NCBI RefSeq assembly: GCF_000234665.1
Contig: NC_018332.1
Span: 882,816 to 946,815, forward strand
From: Leishmania mexicana MHOM/GT/2001/U1103
Lineage: Eukaryota; Euglenozoa; Kinetoplastea; Trypanosomatida; Trypanosomatidae
Direction of reading: 5' to 3'
Length of the DNA stretch: 64,000 nucleotides
A program made the position numbers and the translations under genes. Shown one piece after another: positions 41,866-51,629 of the stretch. The first letter of the stretch is position 1; every line of letters starts with the position of its first letter. The notes beneath the pieces are model-generated. The model did not search any database. It was not told the DNA's origin and was given only the letters and a program-made list of their open reading frames with translations.

Positions 41866-42903
41866 GGTGACGGACGCCTTGGCTAGTCGATGGGGGAGGT
41901 GGCTAAGTCCTCTCGTCTCCCGCTTCTGCTCAGCTTTTGATCTCCCCGAGTTCAACAGCGCGCTCGTCGGCGCCTGCCCCCCCTTCTCCCTCCCCCTTCC
42001 CTGCGCCTCCGGCTCCCAGGCGCAGTCGTTCCTTTGCTCTTCTCCTCTCGGCTCGTTCTGCCACGCGCAGCGGACGTAGATAAGCCCAACAGGCGAGTGC
42101 GTCCATAGAGGCGCAGGCGCTCTTCACCTTTCGTTGCACGCCGCACCCACCCACCCACCGACACACACACACATACATATACATATATATATATATACAC
42201 ACGCGCGCCGTCCGCAGGTGTCCTCTGACGCACTCCGATCAGCACGGTATCACGTCGAATGCCGCCGATCTTTTGACACACATCCAACTGAACTGTTGGA
42301 GGAGGAGTGTGGGGGTGGCTGGCTGGGGCGCGACAATTGCGGCTGCCGACACACCACCCCACCCCTGCTTCTCCTTCTGCCCCACGCGACTTGCTGCTCG
42401 ACTTTGAGGAGGGCGGTGTATGCGTTGTTGCTGCTGCTGCTGTCACGGCTTTTTGGTCTCGTGCTTGTCATGCTCTTTCTATGCGACTGCCCCATCTTGT
42501 CCCTTCTCCGTCAGCGCATGTGGCTGGCCACGTACACGAGTCGTTCGTTGCCGTACCTGGCTGCTCCAACCCAACCCCGTCCCCCTTTCTCTTGCCTTCC
42601 CCTCTTCTACGTACGTGCTCCTCTCACACTCTTCGCCACTTCCACTGCCGCCGTCTCCCTTTGGCTGTTCCCGTGCATCTCTTCGTGCGTGTCTGTGTGC
42701 GCCCACCGCCGCTGCTTGATCGAAGTTTGTGTGTGTGTCTGAGAGGGCGCTTTTCCCACACCCGCATACGGCGTCGCCGACTCCCCCCCGGCTCGTTCAC
42801 TATCTGTGTGCGCGTTGACGCGAGAGGCGAAGGAGGGGAGAACCGCTGCATGCCCTTGCGTCATACACGCGCACACCCAAACACCCCGCAAGCCTGCACG
42901 AGA
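41866..42903 (+). other. intergenic spacer
   Basis: No separate gene is supported. The frame of the next gene is open far upstream (from a GTG at 42307), but that part is low-complexity and includes splice-like tracts, so I treat it as 5' UTR. A CA/TA microsatellite lies at 42147-42206; pyrimidine tracts at 42355-42385 and 42575-42670. Confidence 0.55.
42147..42206 (+). repeat. CACC / CA / TA microsatellite
   Basis: CACC units, then CA, then alternating TA runs, then CA again. Confidence 0.85.
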
Positions 42904-43911
42904 ATGCTTGCTCATCGCGGTACAATTGCCAAGGATGGCGATGTAGTGCTCGTCGTGCATGGCCACCAGAACATCACCCCTCTCGTGCTGCAGCGCGGCG
43001 CTGTTCTGCACTGCAAAGCCGGCAAGTTCGACCACGACAGCATCATCGGCCGCCCCCTCGGCGTATATGTTAAGGGACGCAGCAATCAGAGGAGCGATCC
43101 GCGGGAGCCGTCGCTGCTCGTTCTGCAGAACAGCGCAGACATGTGGACGCAGGCGGTGCCGCACCGCACGCAGATCATTTACGCTACCGACATCGCTGTC
43201 ATCCTTTTAAACCTGCGCCTCGGGCCTGGCAAGAAGGTAGTGGAGGCGGGGACGGGTAGCGGAAGCCTGACCCACTCCCTGGCCAAGGCGGTAGCCCCGA
43301 ACGGGTGCGTGTACACCTGCGACTTCCACAAGCAGCGCTGCCTGGAGGCGCGTGCCGAGTTTCGTGGCAACGGCCTCGGTTCGCACCTCGTATGCAGTCA
43401 GTGGAGGGACGTGTGCACGACCAACACGGGCGCCGCTGACGTCGTCGACGGCGTTGATGCGGATGTCGCGGCGATGGAGGCGCCGCTCACCGGCTTTGGC
43501 GTGCCGGCAGCTTCTGTGGACGCCATCTTCCTCGATGTTCCCGCACCGTGGGCGGCCATCGAGAACGTTTGCCACGTGCTCAAGGAGGGTGGGATGCTGT
43601 GCACCTTCTCGCCTTGCATGGAGCAGACGCAGCGGACAGCGGAGGCTCTGCGGGCCGCCCCGCACCACTTCGTCGACATCCGCACAGTGGAAGCCCTCAC
43701 GAAGTTCTTTGAACCCGTCTTCAAACGTGCACGCGATGCACGCGATGACGACTGCACCAAGTTTCGCGCGAGGTTCGTGTCCAAGGGCCATAGCGCCTAC
43801 TTGACCTTTGCGCGACGGCGCCTAGCTAAGTCAGCAAGACTCGAGGTGGAGAGGGCGCTCGAGGTGAATGGCGCGGAGAAGAGCGGCGTGGAAGGAGCAA
43901 CAACGGCGTAG
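42904..43911 (+). CDS. TRM61: tRNA (adenine(58)-N1)-methyltransferase catalytic subunit TRM61
   Basis: 335 residues from the ATG at 42904; an in-frame ATG at 42850 would add 18 residues but the family begins near here. The enzyme makes m1A58 in the T-loop of tRNAs using S-adenosylmethionine, with TRM6 as partner. Seen: IAKDGDVVLVVHGHQ and LQRGAVLHCKAGKFDHDSII with GRPLG (the family's N-terminal beta domain), VPHRTQIIYATDIAVI, the SAM loop EAGTGSGSLTHSL at residues 114-126, the acidic end of motif II at CDFHKQRCLEARAEF, and the catalytic FLDVPAPW with Asp 211. FSPCMEQTQRTAEALR is also diagnostic. A small acidic insertion between motifs (about 170-200) and a longer C-terminal tail distinguish it from human TRMT61A. 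Likely nuclear. Confidence 0.95.
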   Translation: MLAHRGTIAKDGDVVLVVHGHQNITPLVLQRGAVLHCKAGKFDHDSIIGRPLGVYVKGRSNQRSDPREPSLLVLQNSADMWTQAVPHRTQIIYATDIAVILLNLRLGPGKKVVEAGTGSGSLTHSLAKAVAPNGCVYTCDFHKQRCLEARAEFRGNGLGSHLVCSQWRDVCTTNTGAADVVDGVDADVAAMEAPLTGFGVPAASVDAIFLDVPAPWAAIENVCHVLKEGGMLCTFSPCMEQTQRTAEALRAAPHHFVDIRTVEALTKFFEPVFKRARDARDDDCTKFRARFVSKGHSAYLTFARRRLAKSARLEVERALEVNGAEKSGVEGATTA

Positions 43912-44724
43912 TGCCGTGTCGCCGTCTCTCGCTCTCTCTTTCTGCATTCTCTAAGCGCGCTCGCCCCCTCCCCCTCCTCGTGACGGCGGTGCCACATTTG
44001 TGCACAACGTAGCGATGGACGTGTAAAGAGTAAGCGGCCTGCGCACGGGGTCGTGTCTACAAGCAAATTGCGGCACACGGGCGAAAGGAGCGGCATCCGA
44101 GGAGGAGGAGGGGCATGCACGTGCAGCGGGCGTGGTGGCGGGGAGGATGGGGATATGTGAGGCCCGGCGAGGGTTCCACCACCGCTGCTGCTTTCCTTAA
44201 GTGCCGAGGTGCGGGGTGCTGTGCAGGTTGAACAAGAAAGCAAGCGGAACACGAAACCAAGGCCCTTGGCCGAGGAACTGCACGCGTGTCTCACTAAGGG
44301 CGAGGGGTAAGAGGGGGCGGCGGAGCTCCCCACCCTTCCCTGGGCGGCTGCCCAGACTCGCTTCTTCTCTGTACGTCTGCGTCGCTGCACGTGGTCTAAC
44401 GAGGCTGAGACCATTGGCGCCTTCGTCAGCTGAAGCCACGATCGAGTAATCCTTTGGTTTGCCGCTCCCCCCCGTACTCGTCGCTCTTCCCTCCCTTCCC
44501 CCCTCTCTCCCCCTGCCGCACGCATACGTGCTTGGGCGCGGGGTGTGACGCTCACGTCCTTTCCTTTTCACTTTCGGCACATCGCAGGAGGCGGGACACA
44601 GGGAAGCATCAGCGTACCGTCAGCACCGTATCGGCAGGGGGCTGGCATAGCCACCCGCACAAAACACCCCACAGAGCCGGTTAACGACACCTGAGCGATC
44701 TTGTTCGCCGTCGGCGTCAACGTC
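43912..44724 (+). other. intergenic spacer
   Basis: No gene is supported. 3' UTR of TRM61 followed by C-rich DNA (44466-44516) and the RFT1 splice signal. Confidence 0.6.
44557..44587 (+). promoter_or_regulatory. candidate spliced-leader acceptor for RFT1
   Basis: T/C tract followed by CGCAG, AG at 44586-44587, about 138 nt before the ATG. Confidence 0.45.
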
Positions 44725-46911
44725 ATGACCTCCTTGGCCCCCAGCTCCTTTAAAGGGCAGCTGCTACTCGCACTCATGCTCAGCATCGGTCTCAAGGTGC
44801 TCACCTTCTCCCTCAGCACCATCCTCACACGACTCCTGCTGCCGTACCAGAACGGTGTGTACTTCACCTTCAACGTGTACAACGACGCCGTACTGTTCAT
44901 TGCGCGGGAGGCGACCCGCAACGTAGCGTCTCGGCTGCCCATCATAGAGCCGAACACAGAAGCGGAGGACAGCGGCGAGCAGGACGGCAAAGGCGGCGCG
45001 GCTCATGAGATGAGTCCTGCTGAGCGAGGTTGTGCACCTTCAGCGCCATCTGCTTCGTCTGCGCAGACGCCGGCGAACTTGGTGAGGGTGGCCAACGTAC
45101 GTGCGGTGGTGAGCATAGCCGTCTGCTCTGTGCCGCTTGCCATCGTCGTGGCCGCAGCGGTGGAGGCTCTCGGTGCGTGCCTCGGCGCGGCGTCATTCTT
45201 TCCTTCCATGATGCAGCACGCGCGTGCCAGCCAGCAGGTCTTCCGCAAGGCGGAGAAGGCCAGCAGCCTCGATGGCGCAAGCACACTGATGAGGTTCTCG
45301 TTTCTTCTCCCGTACATGCCGGAGATGACGGTGGTGCTGTGCGCTGTCCTTATGGCAGCGGTGGAGCCGTGCGTCGTGCTCGTTCAGTCGCTGAACCTGT
45401 TCCGTGTGGTTGTTCTGGCCGAGTGCGCGACGCTGGTAGCGCGGCTGTGCACCATCATCGGCATCGTGTACGCTTGCCAGCGCAACAGTGCCGGCGGCGG
45501 CACGCCCAATGGCGAGGTGGGCAATGGGCTGCGCACCATGTGGGAGGCACGTATGGCGTTGGCGTTTGGCCAGCTCGCGTACGCGATGACGCATGTGATC
45601 TACTACGTGCTGGTCCTTTCGGGGCTCCCAGTGGCTCGCTGGCTCGGCTCCAGCACCGCGATGGAGCAAGTGCGAGCGGCAGCACTGCTGGCACATGCAA
45701 GGGACATGGGACAGTCAGAACAGGATACAGGTGCAGGTGGGTCTGCTGGTGGTGCGAAGGCGGCGCCGTCTTCGGCTCTTCCTGCCCCGTTGCAGGCGGG
45801 ACGATGGGCAACGTTTGCCTTTCCTTTCTGCCTCTACTCCATTGTGGACAGCGTCGCAGTCTGCCGGCGCTACGCCACCCTCTTCAGCACGTTCCTTCGC
45901 GAAAGCCTGCTGCGACTGGTGCTGTCGGAGGGGGAGAGCCTCACGCTGACCTCACTCGGCTCCGAGACGGCGCGGGGGTACTACCAGCTCATCTCTAGCC
46001 TCGGCTCTCTCGTCGCGCGCCTGCTCTTCCGCATCTGGGAGAACGCCTGCTTCGTCAAGTGGAGTCGCGAGGCCTCGCTGGGTCACCGACACACCGCCGT
46101 GCAGTTGCTGAAGGTGATGCTGCGCCTAGCCTTCTATGCCAGCTTCTCATTCACCCTGTTGGGTCCCCCGCTGGCAAAGACGTTCCTGGCCACGATGTAC
46201 ACGTCGCGGTGGGCAACACCGCAGGTGTCGACGGCGCTCCAGCTTTACTTCTACGACCTGCCGCTGATGGCCTGGAACGGGCTACTGGAGGCGTTTTTGC
46301 GTGCCGTCGCCTCCCCGGCGGTGCTGCAACGGCTGCAGCAATGGATGGTCGGGGAGACGGTCTTGTACATGGCGGCGTGCTACATCACGCTAGCCGCGTT
46401 TGGAAAGGCGGACTCACAGGGCGAGAGTGTGAGCGTGCTGGTGCTGCTGAACATCTTCAATTCGCTCTGGCGGTGCGGCGTGTCCGTTTACCTCCTGGTA
46501 AGCTCCCCGGGTGCTGCGGCCGGAGCTGCAATGGCTGCCTCTACTGATGCCCAAGCCGAAGGCGGAGGCGATCCTGCCGCCCCGGCCGCCCCTTCCCTCG
46601 CTCTGCCGTCTCCCATCGTGCACCTGCGTGATTTTGTCTCTCTCTTTCCCAAGCACATTCTCGGCTCGATCCTCGGCATCTTTGTGTGCAGCCGTGTGCT
46701 GCGTGTAAACTCAGTGGGGACCATCGCGGCGGTCGGCTTGGCGTACGCCGCGGTGATTCTTGCCTGGGATGGCGAGGTGCGCCAGCTTCTCGTGACACCG
46801 GTGTGGAGCCGTGTGCGGCCGCTGTTGCTGAGGCGCCGCCACGGCTCGCACGCCGGCCCGGCCACCGTCCCTCTGCGAAGGGTGCCATCGCCCAAGAGCA
46901 TGGCGGCGTGA
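44725..46911 (+). CDS. RFT1: RFT1 homologue, ER membrane glycan-pathway protein
   Basis: 728-residue multi-pass membrane protein from the ATG at 44725 (the frame extends to a TTG upstream). RFT1 acts in the ER in N-glycan precursor assembly; its proposed role as the Man5GlcNAc2-PP-dolichol flippase is disputed. Family motifs seen: LKVLTFSLSTILTRLL and YNDAVLFIAREATRN at the N-terminus; AECATLVARLCTIIGIVYAC; SLLRLVLSEGESLTLT; the signature YYQLISSLGSLVARLLFRIW; and LMAWNGLLEAFLRAVASPAV. A dozen or so hydrophobic spans are visible. It is well above the family's usual 500-560 residues because of inserted polar segments at about 76-120 (acidic, Ser/Ala), 335-360 (Gly/Ser), 600-635 (Ala/Pro), and a C-terminal basic tail. 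Confidence 0.9.
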   Translation: MTSLAPSSFKGQLLLALMLSIGLKVLTFSLSTILTRLLLPYQNGVYFTFNVYNDAVLFIAREATRNVASRLPIIEPNTEAEDSGEQDGKGGAAHEMSPAERGCAPSAPSASSAQTPANLVRVANVRAVVSIAVCSVPLAIVVAAAVEALGACLGAASFFPSMMQHARASQQVFRKAEKASSLDGASTLMRFSFLLPYMPEMTVVLCAVLMAAVEPCVVLVQSLNLFRVVVLAECATLVARLCTIIGIVYACQRNSAGGGTPNGEVGNGLRTMWEARMALAFGQLAYAMTHVIYYVLVLSGLPVARWLGSSTAMEQVRAAALLAHARDMGQSEQDTGAGGSAGGAKAAPSSALPAPLQAGRWATFAFPFCLYSIVDSVAVCRRYATLFSTFLRESLLRLVLSEGESLTLTSLGSETARGYYQLISSLGSLVARLLFRIWENACFVKWSREASLGHRHTAVQLLKVMLRLAFYASFSFTLLGPPLAKTFLATMYTSRWATPQVSTALQLYFYDLPLMAWNGLLEAFLRAVASPAVLQRLQQWMVGETVLYMAACYITLAAFGKADSQGESVSVLVLLNIFNSLWRCGVSVYLLVSSPGAAAGAAMAASTDAQAEGGGDPAAPAAPSLALPSPIVHLRDFVSLFPKHILGSILGIFVCSRVLRVNSVGTIAAVGLAYAAVILAWDGEVRQLLVTPVWSRVRPLLLRRRHGSHAGPATVPLRRVPSPKSMAA

Positions 46912-47511
46912 ACCTCTGCACGTGTCACGTGTGCACGACGGGCGGCCGTGGTGCGTGTCACACCGCGTTGCCACCGTTGCAGTGCTTCTTCCCCCTTCTG
47001 TGTTACCTCGCCCCCTTTTGCCTCTAACGCGCCAAATTCAGCCGTTCGCTTTCTCTGGTGCGGCGTACGTGTGTGACATCGTGAAGCGACACTCGCCTTC
47101 CCCCAAACACGGAGCTCAAGACTTGGGTGTATCAGTGGCCAGACCGATCGGTGGTGCTGCGCGCTTCTTTGCGTCTCTCTCGGCGCCAGTGCCAAGGTAT
47201 CCAGGGCGACAGAGGGCGGGTGAGTGGGATGGGGGCGGGAGGGAGGAGGGTGTCTCTGCGATAGGCCTCCTGCCTCCATTTCCCTGACGAGCATTGAATC
47301 TTGTATGTTTTTGCTCCCCTCCCCCTGCTCGCCCGCCCCTGCCCGCTATTCACGCACCCATTCTGCGCTCTTATCCTCGGAAGCGAACACACAAGAAGAA
47401 GAGCAAAGCGAGGGAGAGACGCATGCAACATGCACGACGACAACAGGGTGGCACATGGCACGATGTGTGTGGCTGTGTGTAGAACTCGTGGCGGTGGCTC
47501 ATCCCTCCTCC

Positions 47512-47546
47512 TGTGTGTGTATATATATATATATGTATAGATATAT
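47512..47546 (+). repeat. GT/TA microsatellite
   Basis: GT then TA dinucleotide runs in the 5' region of the E2 gene. Confidence 0.8.
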
Positions 47547-47763
47547 TGTGATCGTTGTCTTTCTCGCTTGGCGTGTGTGTGTGGGTAGGCGTGTGCGTAT
47601 TGTGTCTGGGGTCTCTCACGCTCTTCTCTCGTCTCGCCTGCTTCACTTTATCTTGTGTTGCTGTCTTTCCACCCACCCACCCCTCTCCCCCATCACCTTA
47701 TATATATACACATTCATCTCTCTTATCGAGAGAAAAGCGCGCACACACATACGCACGCGCACA

Positions 47764-47797
<34 letters not shown>

Positions 47798-47820
47798 GCC
47801 TGACACTCTCTCGTCCTCAG

Positions 47821-47891
47821 TCATCTCTCTCGTTCTCTCCCTTTTATTATTATTACCCCCCTCTCCTTCCCTCCCCCGTCTTTCGCGTTAG
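47821..47891 (+). promoter_or_regulatory. candidate spliced-leader acceptor(s) for the E2 gene
   Basis: A pyrimidine-rich block ends at TTAG (47890-47891), only 7 nt from the ATG at 47899; an earlier AG at 47819-47820 follows a CT/CA tract and would give a more usual 5' UTR. Either could be used. Confidence 0.35.
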
Positions 47892-47898
47892 CCCAACC

Positions 47899-48801
47899 AT
47901 GTTTCGTCGTGTGTCGACGCGTGTGTTGCCCACTGCGTGCAGTGCGGCCCATAACGTGAGCCTGCGCTTCTGCATCAGCATCAACGTACCCACGATTGCC
48001 GAGTCCATCAGTACGGGTAAGGTTGTGAACTGGACGAAGAAGGTCGGCGATGCCGTCGCAGAGGACGAAGTAATTTGCCAGATCGAGTCTGACAAGCTTA
48101 ACGTCGACGTGCGTGCGCCGACGAATGGCGTCATTACGAAGATCAATTTCGATGATGGCGCGGATGTCGAGGTCGGCGCGGAGCTGTCCACGATGAAGGA
48201 GGGCCCCGCACCAGCGGCAGCTGCACCGAAGGCTGCGGAAGTCAAGTTGGACGCACCCAAGGCGGAGCCGCCGAAGGCGGCAACCCCAGCTGCTGCGGCG
48301 CCTGCCGCTCCTGCCGTACCTGTGGCCGCCGCCAAGCCCGCGATGCACACCATTGCCGGCGCTGACCCGCGCACGAAGAGCGTCCGCATCTCCTCGATGC
48401 GCCGCCGCATCGCCGACCGCCTCAAGGCCAGCCAGAACACGTGCGCAATGCTCACCACCTTCAATGAAATCGACATGACACCGCTGTTCCAGCTGCGCGA
48501 CAAGTACAAGGACGAGTTCCACAAGCGCCACGACGTGAAGTTGGGGCTGATGTCGCCCTTCGTGAAGGCGAGCGCGATTGCGCTCAAGGACGTACCGATC
48601 GTGAACGCGTCCTTTGGAAAGGACACCATCGACTACCACGAGTTCGTAGATATCGCGATCGCCGTGGCGACGCCGCGCGGCCTCGTCGTGCCCGTAATCC
48701 GTGATGTGCAGAGCATGAATTTGGCAAACATCGAGACCGCCATCGCCGACTACGCCGCGCGTGCGCGCATCAACAAGCTGACCATGGCTGAGATGACTGG
48801 A

Positions 48802-48836
<35 letters not shown>

Positions 48837-49068
48837 GTCTTGGATGGGCACGCCGATCATCAACCCGCCGCATAGCGCCATCCTTGGCATGCACGCCATC
48901 AAGAAAAAGCCGTGGGTGGTGGGTAACGAGATCAAGATCCGCGACATCATGGCAGTCGCTCTGACCTACGACCACCGCCTTATCGACGGTAGCGACGCGG
49001 TGACCTTCCTCGTGAAGGTGAAGAATCTGATTGAGGACCCGGCGCGTATGGTGCTGGACCTCTCGTAG
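47899..49068 (+). CDS. DLST: 2-oxoglutarate dehydrogenase E2, dihydrolipoamide succinyltransferase
   Basis: 389-residue E2 core of the mitochondrial 2-oxoglutarate dehydrogenase complex, which passes succinyl groups to CoA in the TCA cycle. The N-terminus MFRRVSTRVLPTACSAAHNV is a typical mitochondrial presequence. A single lipoyl domain follows (about 27-100) with the lipoylated Lys 66 in QIESDKLNVDV. A Pro/Ala/Lys-rich linker (about 105-155) replaces any E3-binding domain, as in other eukaryotic DLST. The catalytic acyltransferase domain (about 160-389) has SSMRRRIADRLKASQN, GGTFTISNGGVFGS and the active-site YDHRLIDGSDAV with His 359 and Asp 363. These motifs favour the succinyltransferase over pyruvate or branched-chain E2. 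Length agrees with the trypanosomatid form. Confidence 0.96.
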
Positions 49069-49519
49069 GCAACCTCGCCGCCCTCCGCCTGCCCGCAAGT
49101 CCGAAGCACGCGCGCCGACACACTTTTCCTCACCTCTCCCCCCGCACCTATCCCGTGTATGTATCTGTCTATGTATATGTATGCGACGATGCTCGTAAGT
49201 GTCTCTCTGTGTTGGTTGTGCGTGCGTGCGTCTGTGGGCGCGTGGGTGGGTGTCTCCCCTTCCCTCTTGCCTGTGCGCTCGTCAGTGACTCCGCCCTTCT
49301 TTTGGTTGTGGCTGAAAGCATGTTTCTCTCCCTGTTTCGGTGTCTCCATCCTCCCCCTCTTCAGCCTGCCTGCCTGCCCGCGTGTGTGTGTGTGTGTGTG
49401 TATCCGTGCCTGCACCCTTTCGCTCTTCCCTGTCTTCACGTTTTGTTTCGCTTCTTTGGGCTTTTTCTTAACTTTCTGTCACCGAATCGCTGTGTTGGCG
49501 TGTGTGCGTGTGTCTGTGC

Positions 49520-49554
49520 GGGGGTGGGGGGGTGGGGGGAGGCGAGGACGGGGG
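49520..49554 (+). other. G-quadruplex-forming motif
   Basis: G-runs of 5, 7, 6 and 5 with loops of 1, 1 and about 10 nt; on the transcript strand. Confidence 0.6.
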
Positions 49555-50035
49555 TGCGCACGTTGTTGTGCATGATAGCAGGCGTTCTCGCTTTCCCACC
49601 GCGCTCCATCAGGTGGTGAGCGTCACGTATCTTTCTTCCCCATCTTGCCTGTGCCTCTCTCTAGTCTTGTTGCCGACGTGCTTGCTCGTGCGCCTGTGGA
49701 ATGTGTAGGGGGGGGGAAGGGCAGGAGGGACGGGGCTCGACAACGTGCGCTCCTCCTCGTCCTAGACACACGTGCCATGTCTCGCTCTTTTTCTCCAGTT
49801 GCTGCTCATGCGTTTTCCTCCGCGCATGCGGTGCTGAGCGTATTTCTTTGCCGGTTTCCGACAGAGACCCAGGATGGAGAGGGCAGCGCAACGTGTCTGG
49901 GTGCTTGTGTGCTTAACGTGCGCGTCTGCGTCGTGGAGGACGCAAGACAGTGCACAAGGCGGGGAGGTGATGCGGACTCAGTAGACGAAGGCGCGTGTAT
50001 GTATGGGTGAGATGGAGAGGTGGAGCGGTGGAGGT

Positions 50036-50061
50036 GGGGGGTGGAGAGGGGAGGGTGGGGG
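50036..50061 (+). other. G-quadruplex-forming motif
   Basis: G-runs of 6, 4, 3 and 5 with loops of 6, 1 and 1 nt; on the transcript strand. Confidence 0.6.
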
Positions 50062-50250
50062 CATGAACTGTCTCGCTGGGGATGAAGCGGTGCGCTTGAC
50101 GGGCGAAAAAGAAACCGAAAGCGAGGAGGAGATCAACAAGTAAAACGGAGAAACAAGTAGATGACAACAGTTCTCCTCTTCATGGAGCTAATGCAACGCA
50201 CACGCGCACCAAGGGAATATATCATAAAAGTTGCACAGCGGAGAGGGTGG

Positions 50251-50310
50251 TGTGATGTGGTGTGATGTGGTGTGAGGGAGGGAGGGAGGGGGGAGGGGGG
50301 CCAAAGGGGG
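50251..50310 (+). repeat. TGTGATGTGG decamer repeat followed by G-rich GGGA tract
   Basis: Two and a half copies of a 10-bp unit, then GGGA units and longer G-runs up to 50310, which also fit a G-quadruplex pattern. Confidence 0.7.
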
Positions 50311-51534
50311 AAAAAAGAAACTTTTCTAAGGACAGGAACAAAAAATAAAACGTTGTGGCCGGCCGCTCCTCTCTCCCTACCCCGCCTCTGGTGGAATCTC
50401 TCTCAAACGCGCTGGAAGACGGCGAAAGTCGCCGCAGAGAAGCGGAAACAGAGCGGAGGCAAAGATGGACGAGGCGGAGCGCGAGAGGGACGTATGAGAG
50501 AGGTCGTGGCTGCATGTCTTCATGCTGTGCTGTTCGTTTGTGTATTGCTGGTGCATTGTTGTGGTTGCGCGCGCGCATGTATGCAACGTCGTACGTAGGA
50601 GCGCGCGCGTGTGTGTGTTTGTGTGAAGTACGCGTCTTTCTGTGTGTTCGTTCTATGCGCCTCTGCCGCTCTGTTCTCCCCTCTCTCGACCGCGGCCGTT
50701 TCGCCTTGTTAGCGCGCCTCCGAAGGCCATTGCGGTACATCTTTCCTCCCCCCACCGCCTACACATACGCACACGCGCAGAGAGGGAGAGGGGCGTAGGA
50801 ACGTACCTGAAACTGTCTCACGACCGTCATCGCCATCCCCTGCCACTGCCCTTTTTTTTCAATCGCGCCTTTACCCTCCACCACGACCAACCCCCGCGAT
50901 GTTGGAGATCGAGCAGGACACGCGACACCACCAGAACGCCCCCCTCCCCATCTCCGGCTGGGCGCGTTTGTTGCTGTGATGCCTACCTCATTGTTGACCC
51001 GGGCCGTTTCTTTCCCAACCGGCATCTGTCTATATCTTTCTCTCATGGACATAACCAAGGCGATCACAGGACTCTAACTTAAAGGAACGCTCACACCATC
51101 AAGAAGGGGGTGGGGATGGGAAAGTCATGCACACACACAGCAGCAGAGGGATGCGCTTGACGTTGCTCAGCGCAGAATCAGAGAAGAGGTGCGCCGCACA
51201 GGCGTGCTGATGCGTACGCGCACACAGGTGAAACATCGGTGTGTTGGGACTGCAGGGAAGACACCAACAAAGGAGCTAAGGCCACTGCGTCACGTTGGAT
51301 ATCTGTCTACGAGTCATGATGCCCCCCTCCCCCCCGCACCCGCACCTGCGATCCCTTTCTGCGCCTTCTCTTGCTTCTCCGTCCTTCAACGTGTCACGCT
51401 CGCTGCACCACTCTGCCCCCTCTCTTCTCTAATATGTGTCATTCTTTGCCTCGTCTTTCTGTGCTGCGACATCGCCAACGATGTCTATGGCAGCTGTGTA
51501 GTCGCAAACGGTCCTCAGCTCCCCGATCAACGCC

Positions 51535-51584
51535 CCCCTTCCCTCCTCCCTCCCATACCGCATACCGCATACCTCTCTATTCAG
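51535..51584 (+). promoter_or_regulatory. candidate spliced-leader acceptor for V-ATPase B
   Basis: C/T-rich run ending CCTCTCTATTCAG, AG at 51583-51584, about 45 nt before the ATG at 51630; supports that ATG over the open frame extending upstream. Confidence 0.5.
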
Positions 51585-51629
51585 CCCGTCGTGCCTTTTC
51601 CTTCATCGGCGGCACACGCGCACATCAAG

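Larger units (their letters stand above)
46912..47898 (+). other. intergenic spacer
   Basis: No separate gene is supported; the frame of the next gene is open upstream but is low-complexity (CT/CA tracts) and carries no ATG-led conserved sequence. Microsatellites: TA run at 47519-47534, a short TA run at 47700-47709, CT/CA tracts at 47764-47798. Confidence 0.6.
49069..51629 (+). other. long spacer with G-rich 3' UTR segments
   Basis: About 2.5 kb without a supportable gene. Unlike most spacers here it has G-rich/purine-rich stretches on the + strand: 49520-49554, 50036-50061 and 50271-50310, plus an A/G-rich zone at 50095-50160 and 50305-50355. A TGTGATGTGG repeat is at 50251-50275. Pyrimidine-rich DNA returns near 51320-51570, before V-ATPase B. 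Confidence 0.6.

Noticed and set aside
42307..42903. N-terminal extension of TRM61 by about 199 codons
   Set aside because: Low-complexity sequence without ATG at its start; the conserved methyltransferase begins at 42904.
47224..47898. N-terminal extension of the E2 gene by 225 codons
   Set aside because: The extension begins on a non-ATG codon, consists of CT/CA/TA-repeat translation, and contains the splice signals; the presequence starts at 47899.
47821..49098. 425-codon minus-strand frame opposite the E2 gene
   Set aside because: Shadow of the E2 coding sequence caused by high GC3; His/Arg/Val-rich without motifs.
51189..51629. N-terminal extension of V-ATPase B by 147 codons
   Set aside because: Not ATG-initiated, unlike the family, and precedes the likely splice acceptor at 51584.
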